Position numbers and translations under genes: made by a program. From positions 294,415-358,414 of the forward strand of contig NZ_CANNGT010000003.1 in the NCBI RefSeq assembly GCF_947504225.1: a stretch of 64,000 nt of DNA. The letters run 5' to 3'. The number at the start of each line of letters is the position of its first letter. The first letter of the stretch is position 1. The stretch is from Brumimicrobium ulvae (GTDB taxonomy: Bacteria; Bacteroidota; Bacteroidia; Flavobacteriales_D; Crocinitomicaceae). Positions 1 to 8,218 of the stretch are shown piece by piece. The notes beneath the pieces are model-generated. The model was not told the origin of the DNA. It was given only the letters and a program-made list of their open reading frames with translations, and did no database searches.

Positions 1-811
1 AAACTTGCGAAAATTTTTCATTGATGTTTATGTCTCCTTTAACATCTTCAGAAAATGTCATTTCTGCACCAACACTTTTTCTTACCCGTTCAGACTGGAC
101 AGGTCGGTCATCGATACCTCGGGCAATATCATAAAGAAAGCCCCCAGTTTTGCCAAACAACTGCTGCAATTCCCATTTAGAATAAGGCAACAGATCAATT
201 CCTTTAAAAATAGTATTGGCCTTCATTTTCTCAGCCGTAACTTTTCCAACACCGAAGAAGTCTTCAATGGGCAATTGCTTCATAAATTCTGGACCTTCTT
301 CTGGTGTGATTACAAAAAGTCCATCCGGTTTGTCTTGATCCGAAGCTATTTTCGCCAAAAACTTATTGTAAGAAACACCTGCTGAGGCGACCAGGTCCAA
401 TTCGTTCCGAATATCGTTTTTAATTTGTTGGGCAATTAAAGTGGCCGATTGTAATTCATATTTTGAATAGGTCACATCCAAGAATGCTTCATCCAAAGAC
501 AAAGGTTCTATAACCGAAGTATAGCGTTCAAAAATGGCATTGATTTCACGAGAAACAGCTTTGTATTTTTCGAATTCGGGTTTTACAAAAAGTAAGGTTG
601 GACATTTCCGTAAGGCAACACGAGAAGGCATTGCTGAGCGTACACCAAATTTTCGTGCTTCGTAACTCGCAGCGGCAATTACTCCTCGTCCACCAGTTCC
701 ACCCACCGCCAATGGTTTCCCACGCAACTCTGGATGGTCACGTTGTTCAACAGAAGCGTAAAAAGCATCCATATCAATATGAATTATTTTACGCGTTTCT
801 TCCTTACTCAT
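1..811 (-). CDS. dinB: DNA polymerase IV (Y-family), 3' part cut off by window edge
   Basis: Error-prone translesion polymerase. The reading frame runs from the ATG at 811 to the window edge without a stop (270 codons). It shows the Y-family start IHIDMDAFYASVE near residue 10, with the metal-binding aspartates, and the second catalytic motif SLDEAFLD near residue 105. The helix-hairpin-helix region with FFGVGKVTAEKM follows. The C-terminal little-finger domain lies outside the window. The start codon overlaps the end of xseB by 8 bp, so xseA, xseB and dinB look like one translationally coupled DNA-repair operon. Family assignment is firm. Confidence 0.95.
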   Translation of the reverse strand, partial: MSKEETRKIIHIDMDAFYASVEQRDHPELRGKPLAVGGTGGRGVIAAASYEARKFGVRSAMPSRVALRKCPTLLFVKPEFEKYKAVSREINAIFERYTSVIEPLSLDEAFLDVTYSKYELQSATLIAQQIKNDIRNELDLVASAGVSYNKFLAKIASDQDKPDGLFVITPEEGPEFMKQLPIEDFFGVGKVTAEKMKANTIFKGIDLLPYSKWELQQLFGKTGGFLYDIARGIDDRPVQSERVRKSVGAEMTFSEDVKGDININEKFSQV

Positions 812-1013
812 TCTCCTCGTCTGGCGAAATAATACGTTTAATATCTTCTTCTGTTTTATCCAGTTTCTTACGACAGAAATCAACCAATTCTTTGGCTTCA
901 ATTACCGTTTCAGAAAGATTATCAATTTTAATCTCTTTGGCTTCCAAAGCCCCAACAATTTCTTTCAATCGCTGCAAGGCTTCTTCATAAGTTGTTTTAT
1001 CCGTTATTTTCAT
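804..1013 (-). CDS. xseB: Exodeoxyribonuclease VII small subunit
   Basis: Small helical subunit (69 aa) that assembles with XseA into the single-strand-specific exonuclease VII. The family core TYEEALQRLKEIVGALE is at the N-terminus and the acidic tail is typical. Length is normal. It overlaps xseA by 17 bp upstream and dinB by 8 bp downstream, which supports coupled translation and the chosen start. Confidence 0.95.
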   Translation of the reverse strand: MKITDKTTYEEALQRLKEIVGALEAKEIKIDNLSETVIEAKELVDFCRKKLDKTEEDIKRIISPDEENE

Positions 1014-2460
1014 GTTTTATTTCTTTTGTTGAAACGACTTTACTCGTAATCAAATAATTATTGGCAAGGGTTTTCATTTCATCTCCAGGCTTTACCGTCC
1101 TATTCTTTACGTCTTCGTCATCAATGGTCGAAATGGTATATCCTGATTCCAAGATTTTCAAAGGATTGAGCAAAGCCAACAGTTCCTCTTGGTTACCAAA
1201 AACAATACGCTCTCTATCGATAAGCTGCTGACTCAAAAGTTGAATGTTCGATAAAACCTGCTGGAGACTCATGTCTTTTTCTCGTTCTACTTGTTGCTGA
1301 CTCAAATCAGAAATACGGTCCAGCATACGTTCTAAACTACTTCCCTCCTGCTGAACTAAGCCTTGCAACTCTGCAGATGTGCGATGACTTAATGCCGCTA
1401 AGCTGTCTTTACCTTCATATAAAAGCGTTCTACTTTTCTGCACAATTTCGTACTCTTGTTCTTGAAAAGTACTCCTCCAAAAGTGAATCAATTCTCGACT
1501 ATAATGAGAAAGATAATTATTATAATGGGTAAATTCTTCTTTGCTTTCCCCTAATAATTGCATAGACATCTGAATAGACTTGTCATGCAACTCACGCATA
1601 ATTTCTTTAAAAGAACTTATAGCGTAGTGAATATGTCTAGCCACTGCTGTAGGGGTAATAAAGGTAACACGGGCCACAAGATCGGCAACGACCTCATCAT
1701 TTTCATGGCCAATTCCTGTCAGAACAGGCAGTCTAGAATGACAGATGGCTTTTGAGATTTCATAGTCATCAAACAAGGCCAAATCCATTTTACTCCCGCC
1801 ACCACGAAGAATTACAATAACGTCTGCATCGTGGTTACTTGCATCTTTAATGGCAGCAACAATTTCTTTTACCGCTGCATCACCTTGAACACGAACAGGG
1901 AATTCCTTGATGACAAAATTATTAAAATCATGATTCACCAATAATTCATTCTGAAAATCTCTATATCCTGAAGTGTTTGGAGAACCAATTAATGCAATAC
2001 GTTTAATAATAGTGGGTAAACGCAGTTCTTTTTGAAGGTCGTAAATACCTTCTTTTTTAAGTCGCTTAATGACCTCTTGCCGTTTGCGTTCTATTTCCCC
2101 ATAAGAATAAGCAGGATCAATGGCGCGAATCTTTAGTTTGAGTCCGTAAATCGTATGGAATTCAATTTTCACATTAATCAACACCTTATTTCCAGGTTGA
2201 AGAATACTTTGGGTTTCCTTTAGTCCGATTTCATTAACAATGGTACTATAAGTAGAAGCCCAAATGGTGGCAAAACTACGTGCTGTCGTTTTATCATTTG
2301 CACTATCCGCCAGTTCAATATAGAAGTGTCCACTCTTCTGATTGATTTTAATCAATTCTGCGGTAATCCAGAAGTCACGTTGAGAAAACTGTTCCCAAAT
2401 GTGCTTTTCAAAGGACTGATTTAACTGTGTTAGAGAGTATATTTTTCTTTCTTCGGACAT
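997..2460 (-). CDS. xseA: Exodeoxyribonuclease VII large subunit
   Basis: Catalytic subunit of exonuclease VII (487 aa), degrading single-stranded DNA in repair. It has an N-terminal OB-fold region (residues about 10-110) and then the catalytic domain with ALIGSPNTSGYRDF, DVIVILRGGGSKMDLALFD and VLTGIGHENDEVVADLVA, which is the family's glycine-rich active-site region. A long coiled coil follows (about 290-430). Length fits the family. It is the first gene of a minus-strand operon with xseB and dinB. A TATCTTTA box lies just upstream of the start, close to the Bacteroidota -7 consensus. Confidence 0.97.
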   Translation of the reverse strand: MSEERKIYSLTQLNQSFEKHIWEQFSQRDFWITAELIKINQKSGHFYIELADSANDKTTARSFATIWASTYSTIVNEIGLKETQSILQPGNKVLINVKIEFHTIYGLKLKIRAIDPAYSYGEIERKRQEVIKRLKKEGIYDLQKELRLPTIIKRIALIGSPNTSGYRDFQNELLVNHDFNNFVIKEFPVRVQGDAAVKEIVAAIKDASNHDADVIVILRGGGSKMDLALFDDYEISKAICHSRLPVLTGIGHENDEVVADLVARVTFITPTAVARHIHYAISSFKEIMRELHDKSIQMSMQLLGESKEEFTHYNNYLSHYSRELIHFWRSTFQEQEYEIVQKSRTLLYEGKDSLAALSHRTSAELQGLVQQEGSSLERMLDRISDLSQQQVEREKDMSLQQVLSNIQLLSQQLIDRERIVFGNQEELLALLNPLKILESGYTISTIDDEDVKNRTVKPGDEMKTLANNYLITSKVVSTKEIKHENNG

Positions 2461-2523
2461 GTTAAATTAAAGATAATGAAAAATATGTTCTGGAATGAAA
2501 AAGGCCTAGAAAAACTCAATTTG

Positions 2524-2952
2524 CTACTTTTTTCTGATCCAATACTGTGTTCTAAAAAACCATCCAATATATCCACGAACAGCAAGTTGGTCTTCATTTA
2601 CCAACCACAATTTAGCATCATAAAGCTTTCCATTGTTGGGATCGAGCAAAGCTTTTTTGCCCGACCATTCATCTCCTGACTTCACCAGAGCTGTCATGAT
2701 CTCCATACCCAATACATCTTGATTTTTTCTATAATCAGTGCAGTAATAGCATTTTGCATCTTTTAAGGCTATTTTGAGGTTATGTAAGGCCACAATCTTT
2801 CCATATAACTTTCCATTTTTTAAATAAATCTTAACCTCTGCTTTTAATTCTCCTGAACTATCGTCATAACTTTCCCATGTTCCCTCAATGGCTTGGGCTG
2901 TAGATGATAAAGCAATCATACCGAATAAGAAAATGAGAAAATATTTAAGCAT
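2524..2952 (-). CDS. Secreted DUF2147 family protein
   Basis: 142 aa with an N-terminal signal peptide (hydrophobic residues 2-20 ending in AQA). The mature part matches the DUF2147 pattern: IEGTWESYDD, a VKIYLKNGKLYGKI strand pair, a CYYCTDYRK cysteine pair, DPNNGKLYDAK, and the C-terminal RGYIGWFFRTQYW. The family is periplasmic or secreted and its function is unknown. It is a tandem paralogue of the gene at 3003-3425, about 50 bp apart, with a decayed third copy beyond that. The pair probably arose by local duplication. Confidence 0.85.
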   Translation of the reverse strand: MLKYFLIFLFGMIALSSTAQAIEGTWESYDDSSGELKAEVKIYLKNGKLYGKIVALHNLKIALKDAKCYYCTDYRKNQDVLGMEIMTALVKSGDEWSGKKALLDPNNGKLYDAKLWLVNEDQLAVRGYIGWFFRTQYWIRKK

Positions 2953-3002
2953 AATGTAATTTTATAAATTCAATAAAACAGAGCATACCCTTCTTCAGCC
3001 CT

Positions 3003-3425
3003 TTACTTTTTCTTCCAATATTGAGTTCTAAAGAACCAGCCAATATATCCTCGAACAGCCAATTTGTTATTGCTTTCTAGCCATACTTTTGCATCATAAG
3101 ACTTACCGTTATTGGGATCTAAAAGTGCAGCATCGCCAATCCATTCGGAACCTGATTTATTTAATCCAGACATCACCAACATGCCAATCACTGGTTGGTC
3201 CTTTCTGTAATCAGTACAAAGTTCACATTTTGCATCCTTAGGGTCTATGTTCAAGTTATATAACTTAAGAATTTTACCATAGAGTTTTCCATCTTTGGTA
3301 TAAATTTTAACTTCTGATTTCAATTCACCAGATTCATCATCATAAGTTTCCCATACACCTTCAATAGATTGTGAACCCCCCACAAAAGGAATTAAGCATA
3401 AACTTAGAATTAAAAAGTACCTCAT
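3003..3425 (-). CDS. Secreted DUF2147 family protein, tandem paralogue
   Basis: 140 aa with signal peptide (residues 1-18) and the same domain plan as its neighbour: IEGVWETYDDESGELK, CELCTDYRK with two cysteines, DPNNGKSYDAK and RGYIGWFFRTQYWKKK at the end. The two proteins match along their whole length, so this is a recent tandem duplication. A degenerate copy of the last 30 residues lies immediately upstream at 3488-3571. The function of the domain is not known. Confidence 0.85.
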   Translation of the reverse strand: MRYFLILSLCLIPFVGGSQSIEGVWETYDDESGELKSEVKIYTKDGKLYGKILKLYNLNIDPKDAKCELCTDYRKDQPVIGMLVMSGLNKSGSEWIGDAALLDPNNGKSYDAKVWLESNNKLAVRGYIGWFFRTQYWKKK

Positions 3426-3487
3426 TCTATTTCTTTTATTTGTAAAAATATCATTAAAACGGCAATTTCACTAGTAAAAGAAGACTT

Positions 3488-3571
3488 CTACCTTTTTCTT
3501 TTCCAATATTGTGTTTGATAAAACCATCCTCAATAGCTTCTTACAGTAAGATGGACCCGATGAATAACCAC
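3488..3571 (-). pseudogene. C-terminal remnant of a third DUF2147 gene
   Basis: Translating the minus strand here gives a stretch that lines up residue by residue with the C-terminal tail of the two intact DUF2147 genes downstream (LTVRSY, then an in-frame TGA where the intact copies have Ile, then GWFYQTQYWKRKR and a stop at 3488-3490). Upstream coding sequence is no longer recognisable. It is best read as the last surviving piece of a third tandem copy. Confidence 0.75.
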
Positions 3572-3687
3572 ACTTTTCTGTCACAAATCTGTTCATTTTT
3601 AAAAGTAATATTCAGGACGAAAGATGGATTTATGTGCCCTTCTTTTAGCTAAAAGTAAGAAGCTGATTAAGTCTCATACAAAATGGC

Positions 3688-3695
3688 TATTTTTG
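3688..3695 (+). promoter_or_regulatory. Bacteroidota -7 box (TATTTTTG) for rarA
   Basis: The sequence TATTTTTG matches TAnnTTTG exactly and ends 15 nt before the ATG at 3711. It supports starting rarA there rather than at the in-frame ATG at 3624, which lies upstream of this box. No clear TTG -33 element is seen. Confidence 0.5.
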
Positions 3696-3710
3696 TATAA
3701 AAATTCGATT

Positions 3711-4994
3711 ATGTTACATGCTCCGACTACCCCTTTAGCTGAACGTATGCGTCCAAAAACAATGGATGAATATGTTGGTCAGGAACATCTCTTAAAAAAA
3801 GGGGCAAGTCTTAGAAAATCCTTAGATGCGAATGTCTTACCCTCTTTAATTCTTTGGGGACCTCCAGGAGTTGGCAAAACGACCTTGGCTAATTTATTGG
3901 CCAACCAATTGAAACGTCCTTTCTATACATTGTCTGCAATTTCCTCTGGCGTAAAAGAAGTTCGGGAGGTGATCAAAAAGGCAGAGAATCAAGGAATGTT
4001 TGAACGTGCAGGTGCGATTCTATTCATTGATGAAATACATCGTTTTTCTAAAGCACAACAAGACTCACTTCTTGGGGCCGTTGAAAAAGGTGTGGTAACA
4101 TTAATTGGTGCAACCACAGAAAACCCATCATTTGAAGTCATTTCAGCATTGCTGTCAAGGTGTCAAGTTTACACACTTCAGTCATTGGAAAAGGAGCAAT
4201 TGGAATTATTACTCAAAAACGCACTCGAAAGAGATGAATACCTTTCAAAATTGGATGTTCAATTAAAGGAAACCAATGCATTGATTAGAATTTCTGGAGG
4301 TGATGCGCGAAAACTTCTGACATTATTAGAAATAGTGATCAGCACTTTCCCGCAAGATGCGAAGATAGAGATTACAGATGAAGTCGTTTTTTCTATTGCT
4401 CAGCAAAACATCGCACGATACGATAAAGACGGAGAACAACATTACGATATCATTTCGGCATTTATAAAATCTATACGCGGTAGTGACCCCAATGCTGCTG
4501 TATATTGGTTGGCCAGAATGATTGAAGGTGGAGAAGACGCCAAATTCATTGCACGTAGATTAATTATTTCTGCCAGTGAGGACATTGGACTTGCTAATCC
4601 TACAGCATTGATTATGGCCAACAACACTTTCCAAGCCATTAACACCATTGGTTTTCCAGAAGCACGCATTATTCTTGCACAATGCACAATTTATTTAGCG
4701 ACTTCCCCCAAAGGAAATGGTGCGTACATGGCGATAAATCAAGCTCAAGAGTTGGTGAAGTCTACAGGAAATCTTTCGGTTCCCTTAGCGTTGAGAAATG
4801 CCCCAACGAAGTTGATGAAGCAATTGGATTATGGAAAAGGATATAAATATTCTCACGACCATCCGGGGAACTTTGTAGTTCAAGAATTTATGCCTGAAGA
4901 AATAAAAGGGGCTTCATTTTTTCAAGCAGGAAGCTCAAAGCGTGAACGAGAAATAGAGGAAGACATTAAGCAGCGTTGGCAAGGGAAGTATTGA
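3711..4994 (+). CDS. rarA: Replication-associated recombination protein A (MgsA/RarA AAA+ ATPase)
   Basis: AAA+ ATPase acting at stalled replication forks and ssDNA gaps. It has Walker A GPPGVGKTTLANLL, Walker B ILFIDEIHRF, the sensor GATTENPSFEV, and the C-terminal tetramerisation region with GGEDAKFIARRLI and DYGKGYKYSHDHPGNF. From 3711 it is 427 aa, the usual size. A longer in-frame start at 3624 adds 29 residues with no family similarity and would lie upstream of the -7 box, so the shorter start is preferred. Confidence 0.95.
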   Translation: MLHAPTTPLAERMRPKTMDEYVGQEHLLKKGASLRKSLDANVLPSLILWGPPGVGKTTLANLLANQLKRPFYTLSAISSGVKEVREVIKKAENQGMFERAGAILFIDEIHRFSKAQQDSLLGAVEKGVVTLIGATTENPSFEVISALLSRCQVYTLQSLEKEQLELLLKNALERDEYLSKLDVQLKETNALIRISGGDARKLLTLLEIVISTFPQDAKIEITDEVVFSIAQQNIARYDKDGEQHYDIISAFIKSIRGSDPNAAVYWLARMIEGGEDAKFIARRLIISASEDIGLANPTALIMANNTFQAINTIGFPEARIILAQCTIYLATSPKGNGAYMAINQAQELVKSTGNLSVPLALRNAPTKLMKQLDYGKGYKYSHDHPGNFVVQEFMPEEIKGASFFQAGSSKREREIEEDIKQRWQGKY

Positions 4995-5107
4995 AATAAT
5001 TACGAATTGTTTAGTTTTCAATAGTTACCAGATTAACTTAGTTTTACTTTTTAAATAGTACCTTAAATGTGATTACTAAATTGATGAAGGGATTGATTAT
5101 TCTAATA

Positions 5108-5281
5108 TCATTCAGAATTAATCAAAGGATTAGAAATCTTGTATTCAAAAAATGTTTCACCTTTTTCTGTTGTATCGGTCTTTAGCTTTTGCATTCCGCA
5201 TTTTTCTGATCATCTTACAGAAGCAATATGCTCAGCATACATTTTCGCAATAACAGTTTCAGTTTTTAGATGACTAATGGA
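5108..5281 (-). pseudogene. Possible decayed coding fragment
   Basis: Between rarA and the NAD(P)HX repair gene, the minus strand reads as a plausible polypeptide in one frame on both sides of a single TGA, ending MQKLKTDTTEKGETFFEYKI... and a stop at 5108-5110. I do not recognise a family. It could be the tail of a lost gene or chance; evidence is weak. Confidence 0.25.
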
Positions 5282-5284
5282 AGC

Positions 5285-6796
5285 CTACTTCAATAATTCT
5301 TTAAATGCATTTCCCAGTTCCTCAATAATCGACTCTGCTGTCATGGCGTATTCACTGTGCTTTTCTGCAGCTAATTCTCCTGCTACACCGTGTAAAACGA
5401 GTCCAAGTTTTGCTGTTTGATCTGGTGTATAACCTTGGGCCAAAAGTCCGGTCAATAATCCTGTCAACACATCTCCGGTTCCACCTGTTGCCATTCCTGG
5501 AGTACCATTTAGACTAAAGAAACAATTTCCTTCAGGAGTACACACAGTAGTTCTGGCGTCTTTCAAAACGACGTAAACTTTGTGTTTTATTGAAAACTCT
5601 GTCAGTAAATCCAATTGTTCGTGACTGTTTTTAGTTTCACCAGCCAAACCTCTAAACTCCTTTACATGGGGAGTTAGGATACTGTTTTCAGGAAGGTCTT
5701 CCAGCATCTCTGGATTTTGAGCAATACAATTAATTGCATCAGCATCAATAACCACTGGACGATTTACTTGCTTTAAAAATTCACCTAAAAACTGAGCGGT
5801 TTCCCTTGACGTTCCAATTCCAGGTCCTACACCGTAGGTAAATCGGTCTTCAACCTGAATCTTGCCTTCTAGAACATCCTTTCCGTAGGCATCGTCGCAC
5901 ATAGCGACAGGAACCATTGTTTGTAAAATCTCAAATCCTACTGACGGTACAGTTGCGGTAATTAATCCTGCTCCAGAAAAACTAGCTGCTCTAGTCATTA
6001 AAACTGCTGCTCCAATTTTACCTCGACTCCCTCCAATTAAATTGGCATGTCCATAAGTTCCTTTGTGAGTGAAAATCGTTCTTTTGTTAAGATAGCTCCC
6101 TACCATAGAAGGAGTCAAGTAAAAGTGATTACTGTCTATACTTGAAGCATATTCATGTTCTAGTCGAATATCTAAAACGATTATTTTCCCAATAGCGTTT
6201 CCACCTTCTAAAAAGAAGAAAGAAGGTTTAGGAACGTGAAAAGTTAGGGTGTAATCTGCATGAACGATGGGGTCTAAAGGTTCATTTAATCGATCACAAT
6301 ACAAGCCAGAAGGCAAATCTATAGCGACTACTTTAACTGTATTATGACTATTGATTCTGCGAATGAGCTTACCTGCAACACCTCCTGCAGCGCGTGATAA
6401 ACCGATTCCAAAAATAGCATCGATTACAATTCTTCCATTAAAGTTAAGTTGTTCTAAATCACCTTCAGAGCGAACAATTTTAATCTTAATGTCGGAACGT
6501 TTCAACCTTGCTAATTCCGCTTCATATTCTGGCGTTTGTCGATCACTAATGTCCAGCAACACACACTCTATATCATAATCGTTACGGATGAGGAACTGGG
6601 CCAGAACAAGTCCATCTCCACCATTATTTCCTTTTCCACAAATTATAGAGTAGGAATAATTGAGTCCTAAGTTTCTTTTGATCCAATTGTATGTTTTACT
6701 TGCCGCTCTTTGCATCAAATCAGCATTAGTAATCTTTTGTTGCACTAATGTATGTGCTTCAAGTTCTTTGATTTGTTGCGCAGTAAGTAATTTCAT
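5285..6796 (-). CDS. nnrD: Bifunctional NAD(P)H-hydrate epimerase / ADP-dependent (S)-NAD(P)H-hydrate dehydratase
   Basis: Repairs hydrated NAD(P)H (NAD(P)HX). The N-terminal YjeF epimerase half (about 1-215) has GKGNNGGDGLVLAQ and VIDAIFGIGL. The C-terminal ribokinase-like dehydratase half (about 230-500) has HKGTYGHANLIGG, VIDADAINCIA and the catalytic ATP-binding GMATGGTGDVLTGLL. At 503 aa it is the normal fused form. It ends a minus-strand pair with the lipoprotein gene, with only 4 nt between them, so the two are probably co-transcribed. Confidence 0.95.
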   Translation of the reverse strand: MKLLTAQQIKELEAHTLVQQKITNADLMQRAASKTYNWIKRNLGLNYSYSIICGKGNNGGDGLVLAQFLIRNDYDIECVLLDISDRQTPEYEAELARLKRSDIKIKIVRSEGDLEQLNFNGRIVIDAIFGIGLSRAAGGVAGKLIRRINSHNTVKVVAIDLPSGLYCDRLNEPLDPIVHADYTLTFHVPKPSFFFLEGGNAIGKIIVLDIRLEHEYASSIDSNHFYLTPSMVGSYLNKRTIFTHKGTYGHANLIGGSRGKIGAAVLMTRAASFSGAGLITATVPSVGFEILQTMVPVAMCDDAYGKDVLEGKIQVEDRFTYGVGPGIGTSRETAQFLGEFLKQVNRPVVIDADAINCIAQNPEMLEDLPENSILTPHVKEFRGLAGETKNSHEQLDLLTEFSIKHKVYVVLKDARTTVCTPEGNCFFSLNGTPGMATGGTGDVLTGLLTGLLAQGYTPDQTAKLGLVLHGVAGELAAEKHSEYAMTAESIIEELGNAFKELLK

Positions 6797-6800
6797 AGGT

Positions 6801-7208
6801 TTATTTTAAATTTTCAAAATACAATTTATTTGGTCCTTCTGGATAAATTACTTGCAAGACCATTTCGTCATCTGTTAATTCTTCAATGATAAGAATATCT
6901 GTTCCTTCACGGAAAAGAAAAGCTTCTTCATATTTATAATCTACAATTTTAAGTGTATCTGCACTAATAGTGTAAATTCTTTCATGGCTAGGAGAAACAA
7001 TTCTTCCTTGTGAGTCAATATTGAAGACTTGCTTATCTGCTGAGAATTTTAATCCATTCTGAAAGCGTCTAAACTCTGTATCACTAGAAACCAATCGCCA
7101 CTCTCCACTGGTCAAATGATCCTCAACACTTTGTTCACGTGATGAATTCATCTGTTCTTTGCAAGACATCAGCAATACACTTCCTAATATAAACATAAAA
7201 ATTCTCAT
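6801..7208 (-). CDS. Small lipoprotein of unknown function
   Basis: 135 aa from the ATG at 7208. The N-terminus (MRIFMFILGSVLLMSCKEQ) is a lipoprotein signal with lipobox LMSC, so the product is probably membrane-anchored. A longer frame starting at 7310 would put this signal in the middle of the protein and cross the -7 box at 7248-7255, so it is rejected. The mature part has a lipocalin-like feel (GEWRLVSSDTEFRRF near the start), but I cannot assign a family. It lies directly upstream of the NAD(P)HX repair gene. Confidence 0.75.
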   Translation of the reverse strand: MRIFMFILGSVLLMSCKEQMNSSREQSVEDHLTSGEWRLVSSDTEFRRFQNGLKFSADKQVFNIDSQGRIVSPSHERIYTISADTLKIVDYKYEEAFLFREGTDILIIEELTDDEMVLQVIYPEGPNKLYFENLK

Positions 7209-7247
7209 TTCTAAAACTTTAGATAAATAAATAATTTGTACAAATAT

Positions 7248-7255
7248 CAAAGATA
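7248..7255 (-). promoter_or_regulatory. -7 box (TATCTTTG) for lipoprotein and nnrD
   Basis: An exact TAnnTTTG match on the minus strand, 40 nt before the lipoprotein ATG. It supports the short start of that gene. No convincing TTG element was seen 19 nt upstream. Confidence 0.5.
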
Positions 7256-7422
7256 GGCAAAAAGAAGGTAATGAAATAGTGCTCCGCAGAAAGCTTGAGT
7301 AAGAAGTCATGAAGAGTTATTGAAAAGCCGACACTATAATATTATAAGCATCTTCAAAAAATAAAAACCTCATTTTTTTTAGTAAAAAAAAATAATTACA
7401 CTATCTTTCCAGTGAAAATTCA

Positions 7423-8052
7423 ATGCAAAGAGACCTTGGTTATTGGGATGAACAAATGGATTTGTTGGCCCAACAGGATTACATTACAATAGACAACTTC
7501 TTCAATCCTGAAGACCTCAACAACGCGCATCATTTTTTTGAGACAAAACAGCAAGAAGGTGTTTTCCAAAAAGCGGCTATTGGAGCAAGTGGAAATGAAA
7601 AAATCATCAATGAAGTACGTGGTGATTATACGTATTGGTTGGAGAAAGGTAAGCACACGCAAATCAATTCCATATTTGAAACTTTAGACGAAGTAAAATC
7701 AATATTTAATCGATTGATGTACTTAAGTCTAGCCGATTACGAATTTCATTTGGCCCATTATCCGAAAGGTTCATTTTACAAAAAGCATTTAGACCAATTT
7801 GACGGCCGAAACAACAGAATGGTTTCAGTGATTATTTATTTGAATAAAGGCTGGAAAGATGGAGATGGAGGTGAATTAAGGATTTATCCTGAAGGACAAG
7901 ACCCAATTGATATTGCCCCTTTAGAAAACCGTTGTATAATGTTTAGAAGTGACACACTTTATCACGAAGTTTTAACTTCAAATACTTCCCGAAAAAGTAT
8001 TACCGGCTGGATGTTGTATCAACCTGCTGTTTTACCCTATTTGGTGTTGTAA
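7423..8052 (+). CDS. 2OG-Fe(II) oxygenase, prolyl 4-hydroxylase type
   Basis: 209 aa, cytosolic (no signal peptide). The double-stranded beta-helix core is visible: YPKGSFYKKHLDQFDG supplies the iron-binding HxD, DTLYHEVL the distal His, and SRKSITGWM the 2-oxoglutarate-binding Arg. GWKDGDGGELRIYPEG is the usual strand pair between them. Such enzymes hydroxylate a side chain using O2 and 2-oxoglutarate. The target cannot be read from the sequence. It is a single-gene unit convergent with ychF. Confidence 0.88.
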   Translation: MQRDLGYWDEQMDLLAQQDYITIDNFFNPEDLNNAHHFFETKQQEGVFQKAAIGASGNEKIINEVRGDYTYWLEKGKHTQINSIFETLDEVKSIFNRLMYLSLADYEFHLAHYPKGSFYKKHLDQFDGRNNRMVSVIIYLNKGWKDGDGGELRIYPEGQDPIDIAPLENRCIMFRSDTLYHEVLTSNTSRKSITGWMLYQPAVLPYLVL

Positions 8053-8129
8053 AATTTCTTAACACGAAGACACACAGAGACTTTCACATAAAAACGAAAG
8101 AAGTGAAATAAAACTTCTCCCCTAAAAGC

Positions 8130-8164
8130 AAATGGTGCGAGAAATCTCCTTCTACGCACCATTT
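8130..8164. terminator. Bidirectional hairpin terminator
   Basis: A perfect 10-bp stem (AAATGGTGCG / CGCACCATTT) is followed by T-tracts in both directions. It sits between the convergent oxygenase and ychF genes. A second hairpin (AACCTTC/GAAGGTT) follows at 8181-8199. Confidence 0.8.
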
Positions 8165-8218
8165 TTTCAATCTCTATTTCAACCTTCCAATTGAAGGTTT
8201 AAAAACACTTAAGCTTTT

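Noticed and set aside
598..990. 130-aa plus-strand reading frame opposite dinB/xseB/xseA
   Set aside because: It lies fully antisense to three well-conserved genes and has no family features; it is a frame shadow.
3624..3710. Longer start for rarA at 3624
   Set aside because: The extra 29 residues have no family similarity, and a -7 promoter box lies downstream of that ATG.
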